Below are positions 8,406 through 17,609 of a stretch of 64,000 bases of DNA, one piece after another. A program made the translations under genes and the position numbers. The first letter of the stretch is position 1. Each line of letters starts with the position of its first letter. Where the stretch lies: positions 1 to 64,000 of the forward strand of contig CAUJIO010000023.1 in NCBI GenBank assembly GCA_963205315.1. The letters are read 5' to 3'. The notes beneath the pieces were generated by a model, which saw nothing but the letters and a program-made list of their open reading frames with translations, was not told the origin of the DNA and ran no database searches. The stretch is from Pseudomonadota bacterium (GTDB lineage: Bacteria; Pseudomonadota; Alphaproteobacteria; Rhizobiales; Aestuariivirgaceae).

Positions 8406-9206
8406 TCACTCGCTGTTGCTTTGCGCCTCCGGCAGCAGCTGCCTCACGGCGAAAACGCACAGCAGCACCGTCAGCACCAATACGATCGTCACAAGCGCAT
8501 TGATGTCGGGGGTGAAACCGAGGCGCATCATCGCCCATAGCCGGATCGGCAGCGTGCTCTCCGTTCCCGTCACCAGCAGAGTGATCAGCGTTTCGTCAAA
8601 AGACAATGCGAAACTCAATACTCCCGCGCCAATCAGCGTGCTGCGCAGATTGGGCAGGATGATATGCACAAGCGTCTGGAAGGCTGAAGCGCCAAGGTCC
8701 GCGGACGCTTCGATCATGCTGGGGCCCAGCGACTGGAGACGGACGACGATGGTCCGGTATGCCAGCGCCTGAACGAAGACCGTGTGACCGACAATGACAG
8801 TGATGAGCGAACGCGGAACACCGGTTTCGCGAAAAAAGATCAGCAGCGCGAGCCCGGTGATGATCGGCGGCATAAGGAAGGGCAAGTAGATGGCGAATTG
8901 CATGGCCTCGCGCCCTGCCGATTTGCCGCTGCAATAGTGGATGGCCAAGAGTGTGCCAACGGCGAGGGAGAGCAACGTCGCCGAGAAACCGACGATCAGC
9001 GTATTGCCGACAGCCTTGAGAATGCCTCCGTTGCCGGCAAGCGCTCCATATGCGGAGAGCGAAGGCTGGTTCCACAGCACGTCGCCGTGCGACACCGTGA
9101 AGAAGGAGGACAGGATGGGAATCAGCAGGGGTCCGTAGAGCAGGAGAAACACCGCCAGCGTGATCGCTGCCAGCAGGCTGGTCGCCATTCCGGACAAGCG
9201 GATCAT
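8406..9206 (-). CDS. ABC transporter permease, spermidine/putrescine type (PotC-like)
   Basis: This 266-residue inner-membrane protein starts with ATG at 9206 (MIRLSGMATSLLA). It has six predicted hydrophobic helices and the coupling loop EASADLGASAFQTLVHIILP, the EAA motif of binding-protein-dependent permeases, followed by LSFALSFDETLITLLVTG, a sequence style typical of PotC. The frame reads open further upstream, but that part is just an out-of-frame shadow of the PotB-like gene. It overlaps the PotB-like stop by 4 bases. With the PotD- and PotB-like genes it forms an importer for polyamines or related amines; no ATPase gene accompanies them. Confidence 0.92.
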   Translation of the reverse strand: MIRLSGMATSLLAAITLAVFLLLYGPLLIPILSSFFTVSHGDVLWNQPSLSAYGALAGNGGILKAVGNTLIVGFSATLLSLAVGTLLAIHYCSGKSAGREAMQFAIYLPFLMPPIITGLALLIFFRETGVPRSLITVIVGHTVFVQALAYRTIVVRLQSLGPSMIEASADLGASAFQTLVHIILPNLRSTLIGAGVLSFALSFDETLITLLVTGTESTLPIRLWAMMRLGFTPDINALVTIVLVLTVLLCVFAVRQLLPEAQSNSE

Positions 9207-10060
9207 GTGGATCGCTGGCCCACGCGGTTGCCGAGCGCAATGACACTGATGACCACGATGGCGAGGATGGCCGACAGCGCCGCACCGAACGGCCAGTTGA
9301 AGGCGGTTCCGAACTGACTGAAAACGATGCGCCCGAATGTGAAGCCGCTCTGCCCGCCCACCATCTGCGGCGTGAGAAAGTCGCCGATGGCCAGCACGAA
9401 CACAAAGGTCGCGGCGGTGATGACGCCTGGAAGGCTGAGCGGCAGAATGATGCGGACGAAGGTCTGCAGGCTCGAAGCCCCGAGGTCGACCGACGCCTCG
9501 ATCAGGCTGCGCGGAATGCGCTCGAGAGCCAGGAAGATCGGCAGGATGGCAAAGGGGATGAGCAGCACCGTCAGCGTCAGCAGCACGGCGTTGAGATTGA
9601 AGACGAAGACAGTCAGCGGCTGTTCGATGACGCCGGTCCATAACATGAAGCGGTTGAGAAAGCCGTTGCCGCCGAGAATGCTGCGGATCGCATAGATCTT
9701 GATGATGTAGCTCATCAGCAACGGCACCAGCACCATGAGCAGCAGAAAGTGACGGCGGCGGCCCTTCAGGCTGGCGAGCAGAAAGGCCACCGGATAGCCG
9801 ATCAGCGTTGCAAGTGCCGCCACCGACAGGCACAGCAGGCAGGTCTGCCACAACACCGGCACGAAGATCGCGTCGGCAAAGAACCGGCGATAATTTCCCA
9901 GGCTCAGATCGTGGACGATCTGGCCATTTTCCATTCGGAAGAAGCTGTAGGCAAGAAAGCTTGCCAGCGGCGCGATGATGAAGACGGCGGGCAGAACATA
10001 GCTGATGAGGGCAAGCAGACGCGGCCCATAGCCATGGCGTGCGCTGCCGACGAAAATCAT
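9203..10060 (-). CDS. ABC transporter permease, spermidine/putrescine type (PotB-like)
   Basis: This 285-residue permease pairs with the PotC-like protein. The ATG at 10060 (MIFVGSARHG) is chosen because GGGTGA lies a few bases upstream, whereas the alternative at 10096 lacks any ribosome binding site. Hydrophobic helices alternate with the EAA loop EASVDLGASSLQTFVRIILP, and FVLAIGDFLTPQMVGG is characteristic of PotB and related opine or polyamine permeases. It lies 67 bases after the binding-protein gene and overlaps the next permease, so the three form one leftward operon. Ligand could be putrescine, spermidine or another cationic amine. Confidence 0.92.
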   Translation of the reverse strand: MIFVGSARHGYGPRLLALISYVLPAVFIIAPLASFLAYSFFRMENGQIVHDLSLGNYRRFFADAIFVPVLWQTCLLCLSVAALATLIGYPVAFLLASLKGRRRHFLLLMVLVPLLMSYIIKIYAIRSILGGNGFLNRFMLWTGVIEQPLTVFVFNLNAVLLTLTVLLIPFAILPIFLALERIPRSLIEASVDLGASSLQTFVRIILPLSLPGVITAATFVFVLAIGDFLTPQMVGGQSGFTFGRIVFSQFGTAFNWPFGAALSAILAIVVISVIALGNRVGQRST

Positions 10061-10127
10061 CTGGTCACCCACGGCACGTCGCGACCCGGCCAACATTCCG
10101 GCCGGGTCTGCGCGTCAATGTCCGGTT

Positions 10128-11162
10128 TCAAGGTTGCGCCTTGATCTCGTTCCACATGTCCGAGCGCTTGGTCGGATCCTCGACGAAATCAAGCCAGACG
10201 AGCTTGTCGTTGGCACCGGCACTTCCCGTCTCGACCACTGTGTTGCCGAAGCCAGTACGCTGGGAGAGCTGTTCGCCAATCTTCTTCTGCAGCAGGAAAT
10301 TCACCCACGCCGCTGCCAGATCGGGATCCTGCACGCCGCTGGTCATCGCCCACGTATCGAGCCAGGCTAGGGCTCCTTCCTTGGGATTGACGTATTCGAT
10401 ATTGGCGCCGGCGTCCTTCATGGCCTTGACCTGCTGCTGGCCGTAATTGGCCCAGATCAGCGCCACGTCGTTGCTCTTGTACAGCTGCAGGGCTTCATCA
10501 GGCGTCGTGTAGAAGCTCAGTACATTGCCCTTCAGCGCAATCAGCTTCTCCTTGATCTTGCCCATCTGCTCTTCGTTCAGATGGAACGGATCTTCGATCC
10601 CCATGGTGAGCGCGGTAAAGGAGAAGTTATGTTCGCCGTTGTCGTAGGCGAGAATCTTTCCCTTGTACTTTGGATCCCAGAAACTCTCGAAACTGTCAGG
10701 CGGCGGGTTGACCTTGTCCTTGTCGTAAATGATGCCGATCGAATCGAAGCAGAAGGGCACGGCGTGCGCCTTGCCGTCACGCATGATGCCCTTGACCTTG
10801 GAGAGATCCTGGAAGCGCGGCAGGACGTTTTTCTGGTTCGGAATTTTCGCGAGGTCATGTGGCGTCGTCAGGCCACCGTCGATGTAGCGCTGCAACTGTG
10901 CGGTGTTCACCGCGAAGACATCGAAGTCCTTGCCCTCGCTGCCCTTGATCTTGGCCCAGATCTCGTCATCCGTGCCGATGAAAACAACATTGGCGGTGGC
11001 GCCCGTCTGGTCCTGGAATTCCTTGACCCAGTCATCGTCGGCATAGCCCTGCCAGGCCATGACCCGCAATTCCTTCGCGGCAAACGCGCGACTGGATCGC
11101 AGGATGACCGGCGCGGCCAGCGCCATCCCCAGGGCCGTACGTCTGTTCATGCTCAACGGCAT
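10128..11162 (-). CDS. ABC transporter substrate-binding protein, spermidine/putrescine type (PotD-like)
   Basis: This periplasmic binding protein has 344 residues. The ATG at 11162 is supported by GGAGGA seven bases upstream and by the signal peptide that follows: MNRRTALGMALAAP, cleaved after AFA around residue 28, with a twin-arginine style. The mature part shows ELRVMAWQGYADDDWVKEF, FVGTDDEIWAKI, DSIGIIYDKDKV, LAYDNGEHNF and YTTPDEALQLYKSNDVALIWANYG, the usual layout of PotD/PotF-like proteins. It precedes the two permeases. A class III aminotransferase resembling putrescine-pyruvate aminotransferases lies 1 kb away on the other strand and agrees with an amine substrate. Confidence 0.9.
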   Translation of the reverse strand: MPLSMNRRTALGMALAAPVILRSSRAFAAKELRVMAWQGYADDDWVKEFQDQTGATANVVFIGTDDEIWAKIKGSEGKDFDVFAVNTAQLQRYIDGGLTTPHDLAKIPNQKNVLPRFQDLSKVKGIMRDGKAHAVPFCFDSIGIIYDKDKVNPPPDSFESFWDPKYKGKILAYDNGEHNFSFTALTMGIEDPFHLNEEQMGKIKEKLIALKGNVLSFYTTPDEALQLYKSNDVALIWANYGQQQVKAMKDAGANIEYVNPKEGALAWLDTWAMTSGVQDPDLAAAWVNFLLQKKIGEQLSQRTGFGNTVVETGSAGANDKLVWLDFVEDPTKRSDMWNEIKAQP

Positions 11163-11193
11163 CGGCGTCTCCTCCAAGTTTTCTTGTTGCGGA

Positions 11194-11973
11194 CTAAACC
11201 CACCCGCCGTCGACGATATAGTTCTGGGACGTACACATGCGGCTGTCGTCGGCGGCGAGGAACAGCACCATGCGGGCAATATCGGCGGGATAGAGTTTCT
11301 CGGTCAGGCATTGACGGTCGGCGATCTGGCGTTCGCCAGCTTCGTTGAGCCACAGCTTCACCTGGCGGTCGGTCATCACCCAGCCGGGCAACACGCAATT
11401 GACGCGGATCTTTTCCGGACCGAGTTCGCGCGCCAGTGCGCGCGTCAGGCCGCCGACGGCTGCCTTGGCGGTCACATAGGCCGGGCAATCCGGATCGCCG
11501 ACCATCCAGGTGATCGAGCCGAAATTGATGATCGACCCGCCGCCCGCGTCGCGCATCTGCGGCCGAACGGCTTGCGCCGCAAAGAACTGATGCCGCAGGT
11601 TAACCTGCATGCGATTGTCCCAGTAGTCGACGGTGACGCTTTCGGTCGTATGGCGGTCGTCATTGCCGGCGTTGTTGACGAGCACACGCACCGGCCCATG
11701 CATTGCGCCCGCTTCCGCAATGGCCGATCGCAGCGCTTCGATATCGCGGAGATCGCAATGAATGAAATGCGGCGCATCCAGACCATCCGCCACCAGCCGC
11801 CTGACAAGTGCTTGCGAGGGCTGGTCGGCGATATCGACAAACGCCACCTTGGCGCCCTGCCGGCAGAAATGTTCGACCAGGCTTTCACCAATGCCGCTGC
11901 CGCCCCCGCTCACAAAAACACTGCGCCCCTTGAGGCTGGGATAACTCGCCGGTTGATCAATAGCGCCATGCAT
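11194..11973 (-). CDS. SDR family NAD(P)-dependent oxidoreductase
   Basis: This 259-residue classical short-chain dehydrogenase has the cofactor motif SGGGSGIG at residues 22-29, the NNAG block near 100-103, and the catalytic triad Ser153, Tyr166 and Lys170 (YVTAK). The ATG at 11973 is used; an in-frame ATG 25 codons earlier is possible but gives an atypical extension. It heads the leftward unit and lies 31 bases before the PotD-like gene, so it is probably co-transcribed with the importer. A role in oxidising the aldehyde or alcohol formed from the imported amine is plausible but inferred only from context. Confidence 0.88.
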   Translation of the reverse strand: MHGAIDQPASYPSLKGRSVFVSGGGSGIGESLVEHFCRQGAKVAFVDIADQPSQALVRRLVADGLDAPHFIHCDLRDIEALRSAIAEAGAMHGPVRVLVNNAGNDDRHTTESVTVDYWDNRMQVNLRHQFFAAQAVRPQMRDAGGGSIINFGSITWMVGDPDCPAYVTAKAAVGGLTRALARELGPEKIRVNCVLPGWVMTDRQVKLWLNEAGERQIADRQCLTEKLYPADIARMVLFLAADDSRMCTSQNYIVDGGWV

Positions 11974-12130
11974 GGGGAAGCTTGCTTTCAAAGAAGAGCC
12001 ATGATCTTCATGCCTTGGCGATGCCCATGTCAAGTGACAGCCGCGCATGGCGCCGCAGCGTCAACACAGTTGCACATTGACTTCGTCCGGCAGCAGAATA
12101 CGCTCCAAATACGCAAAGGGATGAGCAGCC

Positions 12131-13510
12131 ATGAACATAGAAGTGAAGAGCGGCAATTATCGCAACGACTCGATTCTGCTGGGGTTCAGTGACCTCAAGC
12201 GGCTCAAGACCGAGCGTCCGCTGGTGTTCGAAAAAGGCAAGGGCATCTTTATCTACGACGAGAATGGCAAGGACTATATCGAGTCGGTCTCCTGCTTCTA
12301 CTGCGTGTCGCTGGGCTTCAGCGAGGACCGGCTCGCCGAGGCGGCCTACAAGCAGATGAAGATGTTGCCGATGTATTCCTCCGCCATTCACCGCACCGTT
12401 CCGGCGGTGATGGAATTGACCGAGCGCATCGCCGCACTGTCGCCAGTCAAGAACCCGCGAATCTATTTCTCGACGACTGGATCGGAGGCCAACGACCACC
12501 TGCTGAAATTCATGTGGTACGGTAACGGATTTGCCGGCGAGCCGCAGCGCCGCAAGGTCATTTCGCGCAAGGCGAGCTATCATGGTTCGACCATAGCGAC
12601 GTCCGCACTTGGCGGTTCGCAGGAACTGCACGAGAGTTTCGGCATCCCCATGGGCTTCTCGTTGCAGGTCAGCCATCCGAGTTGGCCCAACGCCGGTCTT
12701 CCGGGCGAGGACGAGGAAGGCTTCACCGACCGGCTGGCGGAAGAACTCGAGCGGACCATCATCGAGGCGGGCCCTGAAACCATCGGCGCGATGATCGCCG
12801 AGCCGGTCTCGGTGTCATCGGGCATGTTCCCGCCGCCGCCGAGCTACTTTCCCAAGATCACCAAGGTTCTGAAGAAATACGGCATCCAGCTTTTCATCGA
12901 TGAGGTTGTCACAGGTTTCGGCCGCTCGGGACGCATGTGGGCGACGGAGGCCATGGGCCTCGAACCCGATTGCATGACCTGCGCCAAAGGCATATCGGGC
13001 GCCTACATGCCGATTGCCGGTATCATCATGGGCGAGGAATTCAACCGCCGCCTCGATATCGGCAACGAAGCCAAGGGCTGGTTCGCACATGGCGCCACAC
13101 ACCACGCCCATGTGGTATCGGCAGCGGTCGCAAATGAAGTGCTGAACATCTTCGAGGAACGGGACGTGCTGGGTCACGTTCGGCGCATGATGCCGCACTG
13201 GAACAGGATGCTCGACAGTCTGCTGGACCATCCGCTCGTGGTCGGCAATCGCAAATGGGGGCTGGCCGGTGCCGTCGAAGTCGCCTATCCGGGTGAAGGC
13301 CGCGCCGGAGCCGCCGGCAGTCTGAAGGTTGGCGGCGTGGTCAAGGACGTCTACGAGGCTGGCCTCGGCGAAGGCGTCATCGTGCGGCCTCTCGCCGGCT
13401 GTTTCGTCATGGCCCCGCCGCTGATCATCACCGAAGCCGAGATCACCGAACTTGGCCGCAGGGTGCGCGCCGCACTCGACCGGGCACTGGCGAACAAACC
13501 TTCAGTCTAG
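12131..13510 (+). CDS. Class III pyridoxal-phosphate aminotransferase (putrescine/omega-amino acid type)
   Basis: This enzyme transfers an amino group, typically from an omega-amine to pyruvate, using pyridoxal phosphate. The 459 residues include the phosphate-binding block STTGSEAND (114-122), YHG at 150-152, FIDEVVTGFGRSG with Asp257, and CAKGISGAYMP with the Schiff-base Lys286. Length and motifs match SpuC-like putrescine-pyruvate and beta-alanine-pyruvate aminotransferases. The start at 12131 has AAAGGG upstream. It is divergent from the SDR and polyamine-type importer, so the locus probably imports an amine and deaminates it. Other omega-amine donors are possible. Confidence 0.92.
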   Translation: MNIEVKSGNYRNDSILLGFSDLKRLKTERPLVFEKGKGIFIYDENGKDYIESVSCFYCVSLGFSEDRLAEAAYKQMKMLPMYSSAIHRTVPAVMELTERIAALSPVKNPRIYFSTTGSEANDHLLKFMWYGNGFAGEPQRRKVISRKASYHGSTIATSALGGSQELHESFGIPMGFSLQVSHPSWPNAGLPGEDEEGFTDRLAEELERTIIEAGPETIGAMIAEPVSVSSGMFPPPPSYFPKITKVLKKYGIQLFIDEVVTGFGRSGRMWATEAMGLEPDCMTCAKGISGAYMPIAGIIMGEEFNRRLDIGNEAKGWFAHGATHHAHVVSAAVANEVLNIFEERDVLGHVRRMMPHWNRMLDSLLDHPLVVGNRKWGLAGAVEVAYPGEGRAGAAGSLKVGGVVKDVYEAGLGEGVIVRPLAGCFVMAPPLIITEAEITELGRRVRAALDRALANKPSV

Positions 13511-13668
13511 TCCGCCCTGCCGCCTCGCCATTTGCGGTGAGAGGGAGCTCTGGGCCGATTTATCAGTTGTTTGGGCCCTTTCGGCCCCCTACGTTTCAGT
13601 GAATTGACGGCCGGTCCATCTTTGGGCGGGGAGTCAGACACAGGAAACGAGGAAAGCTGCCCGCTGAA

Positions 13669-15207
13669 ATGACTGTTGTGACTGCTGTAGTGGCAGGAAT
13701 TTTGGCCCTCGTGGTAGCGGGCATTCTGCTTGCCTATGGCAAGGCGCGCCCCAGGCGGGGAGGCCCGCACACCTATGCGCTTCCTGTCGCGGCCGACCAG
13801 ACCGAGCTCGACCGGCTGCTGTCCAGCAGTCCCGGCGCAGAGCGCGACTCGACACGCATCAGTCTGGTGAGCGGCGACGTCGATGCCTTCATTGTCCGCT
13901 ATCAGCTTGCGAGAATGGCTGGGCGCAGCCTTGACCTTCAATACTACTACTGGAAGTCCGACGTGACCGGCAATATCCTGGCGCGAGAGGTGCTGGCGGC
14001 GGCTGATCGTGGCGTTCGGGTCCGGCTGCTGCTCGACGACATCAATACCCGCGGGTTTGACCGGACCTACCTGGCTCTCAACACTCACCCCAGGATCGAA
14101 GTCCGGCTGTTCAATCCCTGCCGCAGCCGCACCAATATGACCAAGCGCGCGATTGAACTCGTCGTCCATTATTTCTCGGCGACGCGGCGCATGCACAACA
14201 AGTCGTGGATCGCCGACAGCCGCGTGGCAGTGGTGGGCGGCCGCAACATCGGCGATGCCTACTTTGGTGTATCCGACGGCCCGAATTTCCGCGACGCCGA
14301 TCTGGTCGCCACAGGCCGCGCAGTGGACGAGGCAGTGGGGATCTTCGATTCCTACTGGAACAGCCAGTCGGCCTTGCCGATCACCACGCTTCACCGCATC
14401 CGCCGGGGCAATCTTCCCAAATTGAGGAAATCGATCGACCGCATTTGCGCCCAGACCCGCGCGCGTTCTTTCCTCGCTCATTTGGAGGATCTGAAGTTCC
14501 CGGGGATGGCAAAGCGCCTGCAGGATGCGATTGAGGTCGAAGCTGCGGAAGTGATTGCCGACCCGCCCGAGAAGGCCGCGGCCGACCGCCAGGACAATTG
14601 GATCAGCACGCGCATCTTCGATCTCATACAGAGTGCCGACCGGTCGCTCGCGGTGTGCTCGCCCTATTTCATTCCGGGCCGCTCCGGCCTTGAAATTTTT
14701 GCCGCCTTGAAGCGGCGCGGCGTGCAGTCGTGCATCCTCACCAATTCGCTAGCGGCGACGGACGTGATGATCGTTCACAGCGCTTATGCCAAATACCGCA
14801 AGCCGCTGATTGCGCATGGTGTCGAACTGTACGAGCAGCGGCCAGATGCTGGCAAGCGGCGCATGTCCTTGTTTGGATCGAGCACCGCGAGTCTCCATAC
14901 CAAGGCGATGGTGGCGGACCGCCGGACGGGCTTTGTCGGATCCTTCAATCTCGATCCACGCTCGGTGTCGATCAACACCGAAATGGGAATCATCTTTACG
15001 TCACCGCAGCTTGCCTCCGAACTGGCGGATCTCCTCGACCGTCAGATGCGGAGCAGCTTCCGTCTGGCGCTGAACGATGGCAGCCTGTACTGGATTGAAC
15101 CCGGAACACCAGCACCCAGGCACCATGGCGGCGAACCCTTGACCCGCCTGCCCCGCCGGCTTGGTGCCTGGGCAATGTCTTTTCTGCCGATCGAATCCCA
15201 ACTCTGA
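13669..15207 (+). CDS. Phospholipase D family protein (cardiolipin synthase-like)
   Basis: This 512-residue protein has an N-terminal membrane anchor (residues 2-22) and two HKD catalytic motifs. The first is HNKSWIAD (His176, Lys178, Asp183) and the second HTKAMVAD (His410, Lys412, Asp417), each followed by a glycine-rich V-G-G/S and N segment. This is the duplicated phospholipase D fold used for phosphatidyl transfer or phosphodiester hydrolysis. It resembles the YmdC/ClsC-like branch rather than ClsA, having only one anchor. The gene is alone on its strand, with only 23 bases before the sensor kinase. A start further downstream would lose the anchor, so the ATG at 13669 is kept. Confidence 0.9.
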   Translation: MTVVTAVVAGILALVVAGILLAYGKARPRRGGPHTYALPVAADQTELDRLLSSSPGAERDSTRISLVSGDVDAFIVRYQLARMAGRSLDLQYYYWKSDVTGNILAREVLAAADRGVRVRLLLDDINTRGFDRTYLALNTHPRIEVRLFNPCRSRTNMTKRAIELVVHYFSATRRMHNKSWIADSRVAVVGGRNIGDAYFGVSDGPNFRDADLVATGRAVDEAVGIFDSYWNSQSALPITTLHRIRRGNLPKLRKSIDRICAQTRARSFLAHLEDLKFPGMAKRLQDAIEVEAAEVIADPPEKAAADRQDNWISTRIFDLIQSADRSLAVCSPYFIPGRSGLEIFAALKRRGVQSCILTNSLAATDVMIVHSAYAKYRKPLIAHGVELYEQRPDAGKRRMSLFGSSTASLHTKAMVADRRTGFVGSFNLDPRSVSINTEMGIIFTSPQLASELADLLDRQMRSSFRLALNDGSLYWIEPGTPAPRHHGGEPLTRLPRRLGAWAMSFLPIESQL

Positions 15208-15230
15208 CTAGAAGTGCTGCAGCCTGTCGA

Positions 15231-17585
15231 ATGCAATGCTCGACAGGCCATTTGCACTCCAATAGAAAGGGGGTTCATCAATTTGGTTATCGCGAAGTGA
15301 GCAAAATTAGCGATAGCCGCGATCAGAAAGCAGGTTCCGTGTTTGGGTTTCTAAGAGGTGGCGGCGAGCTGGCAGAACTTGTTTCAAAGTTCGACTGGCA
15401 GGCGACGTCGCTGGGACCAATCGAGACCTGGGCCCCTTGTCTGAAGAACACTGTTTCCCTGATACTGCAGTCCAAGGTTCCAATGGTGATCCTGTGGGGC
15501 CCCGATGGCTACATGATCTACAACGATGCCTATGCGGTTTTTGCGGCCGCCAGACATCCGACGCTTCTGGGCTCGAAAGTGCTGGAAGGCTGGCCAGAGG
15601 TGGCGTCATTCAACGCCCATGTGATGGACGTGGTGCTCGGCGGCGGTACGCTGTCGTTTCAGGACCAGGAACTTGTACTGTATCGCGACAACCGGCCCGA
15701 GAACGTCTGGATGAATCTGGACTACTCGCCGGTGCTCGATGAAGCAGGCAATCCGGCCGGCGTTATTGCCATTGTGGTCGAGACCACCGCCAAAGTGGCC
15801 GCCGAGGCGTGGCGCCGGAGTGAGCGCGACCGACAGAGCCGGATGTTCGAGCAGGCGCCTGGATTCCTGGCCATGATGACCGGACCGAACCATGTGTTTG
15901 AGTTGGCCAACGCTTCCTATCGTCAGCTGGCCGGACATCGCGAACTCCTTGGCAAGACGGTGCGGGAGGCCTTTCCCGAAATCGAGCACCAGGGCTTCTT
16001 TGATATTCTTGACCAGGTATTTGCAACCGGTGAACCCTTCGTTGGCAAGGCACTGAAAGCCACGCTGCAACCGTCACCGGATCAGGAGCCGGAAGAACAC
16101 TTTATCGATCTGGTCTATCAACCGATCCGCGACCCGGATTCCAGAATCATTGGCATTCTGGCGCAGGGGATCGACGTAACTGACCGCCTCAGGACCGAGC
16201 AGGCGCTACGCCAGAGCGAGGAGCGATTCCGCGCCTTGACGGACGCGATGCCAAATCATGTCTGGACCTCGCGGCCAGATGGCCAGCTCGACTGGTTCAA
16301 TCCCCGAGTCTACGAATATTCGGGGGCATTGGCCGGTGAACTGCAGGGTGAGGGCTGGGCCAAGCTCGTACATCCGGATGATCTGCATCAGGCAAAGGAA
16401 AAGTGGGCCAGTGCGATCGCATCGGATGCATTGTACGAAGCTGAATTCAGGCTTCGCCGTCACGACGGCGTCTATCGCTGGCACGTCGCGCGCGCTGTGC
16501 CAATGCATGATGGGTCGGGCAAGATTGTTCAATGGGTTGGCACCAACACCGATATTGACGACCAGCGTCGCTCGGCCGAGGCCCTGCTTGAAAGCGAGCG
16601 GCGGCTGCAGCTCTCGCAGAAGGCCGCCGGCGTCGGTTCAATGGAACTCGATATCAAGACCGGCAACGTCATCGGATCCGAGCAGCTTTGGAAGATCTGG
16701 GGCCTGTCTGACCGGGAAAGCGTGCATCTGAGCGTTCTTGAAGACATCGTTCTCCCCGAAGATGCGCACATTCGCTCCAACCCGGAAACACGCCGGACGG
16801 GCACCGCCGACGCGCATGTCGAGTATCGCATTCGCCGCCCCGACAACGGTCAGATCCGATGGCTGTCCCGCAATATCAAGTTCGTGCTCGACGAGAACGG
16901 AACACCGGTCAAGATGTATGGCATCATGCAGGACATCACCGAAAGGAAGGATGCCGAGGCACGGCAGCAGATGCTCGCGCACGAACTCGAACACCGGATC
17001 AAGAACATCTTGTCGATGGTCGGTGCTATTGTCTCGCAAACACTCCGCGTCGACGATATCGACACCGCGCGCGAAGCGCTTCAGGCCCGCATTCGAGCCC
17101 TTGCTGGCGCCCATGACATCCTGAACAAGACGCGCTGGACAAACGCATCGATCCTCGATGTCGTGCGCTCCGCCATCGCAGTATTTCCATCGGATCGCGT
17201 TTCTGTCTCCGGACCGGACCTGAACATTACACCCCGGATGGCGATTTCGCTGGGGCTGGCCGTCAATGAACTTGGGACCAACGCCGTCAAATACGGTGCC
17301 TTGTCGGTTGATGGCGGACGCGTCGAAATCAAGTGGTCGATTACTCCGGATAGCCCTGACGCAGCCGGCGAATTCACCTGGTCATGGCGCGAAATCGGGG
17401 GCCCGCCGGTGGCGAGACCCACGCGCCGCGGTTTCGGAACCGTGCTGATCGACCGGGTTCTTGGCGCGGATTTTGGCGGCACCGTGCAAACCCATTTCGA
17501 CGAGGCAGGCATACGTTGTATCCTCACGGCCCCCGCCAGTGAGTTCGAAACGGCAACCCCCGAAAACATTCTGGGTTTGAACTGA
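15231..17585 (+). CDS. PAS domain-containing sensor histidine kinase, HWE family
   Basis: This soluble sensor kinase of up to 784 residues has an N-terminal PAS/GAF-like region (SLGPIETW, VILWGPDGYMIYNDAY), a second PAS domain at about 205-325, a PAS_3 type domain with PDGQLDWFNPRVYEYSG near 345-450, and a fourth near 465-570. The C-terminal kinase begins with HELEHRIKNIL near residue 585 bearing the phospho-His. LGLAVNELGTNAVKYGALS is the N box, and the WRE before IGGPPV plus GFGTVLIDRVLG identify the HWE type common in rhizobia. No transmembrane helix is seen, so it senses a cytoplasmic cue such as light or redox. No response regulator is adjacent. GTG at 15297 is an alternative start. Confidence 0.88.
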   Translation: MQCSTGHLHSNRKGVHQFGYREVSKISDSRDQKAGSVFGFLRGGGELAELVSKFDWQATSLGPIETWAPCLKNTVSLILQSKVPMVILWGPDGYMIYNDAYAVFAAARHPTLLGSKVLEGWPEVASFNAHVMDVVLGGGTLSFQDQELVLYRDNRPENVWMNLDYSPVLDEAGNPAGVIAIVVETTAKVAAEAWRRSERDRQSRMFEQAPGFLAMMTGPNHVFELANASYRQLAGHRELLGKTVREAFPEIEHQGFFDILDQVFATGEPFVGKALKATLQPSPDQEPEEHFIDLVYQPIRDPDSRIIGILAQGIDVTDRLRTEQALRQSEERFRALTDAMPNHVWTSRPDGQLDWFNPRVYEYSGALAGELQGEGWAKLVHPDDLHQAKEKWASAIASDALYEAEFRLRRHDGVYRWHVARAVPMHDGSGKIVQWVGTNTDIDDQRRSAEALLESERRLQLSQKAAGVGSMELDIKTGNVIGSEQLWKIWGLSDRESVHLSVLEDIVLPEDAHIRSNPETRRTGTADAHVEYRIRRPDNGQIRWLSRNIKFVLDENGTPVKMYGIMQDITERKDAEARQQMLAHELEHRIKNILSMVGAIVSQTLRVDDIDTAREALQARIRALAGAHDILNKTRWTNASILDVVRSAIAVFPSDRVSVSGPDLNITPRMAISLGLAVNELGTNAVKYGALSVDGGRVEIKWSITPDSPDAAGEFTWSWREIGGPPVARPTRRGFGTVLIDRVLGADFGGTVQTHFDEAGIRCILTAPASEFETATPENILGLN

Positions 17586-17609
17586 AAGTGAACTTGCCCG
17601 CCGGACGGC

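Noticed and set aside
8406..9851. Single 481-codon frame
   Set aside because: Only the part from 9206 down is protein-like; the upstream part is an out-of-frame reading of the PotB-like gene.
13573..13590. GGGCC-CTTTC-GGCCC hairpin after the aminotransferase gene
   Set aside because: Stem is only five base pairs with no following T run, too weak to call a terminator.
13507..14481. 324-codon frame opposite the phospholipase D gene
   Set aside because: Antisense shadow of a GC-rich gene with clear HKD motifs; no family resemblance and poor composition.
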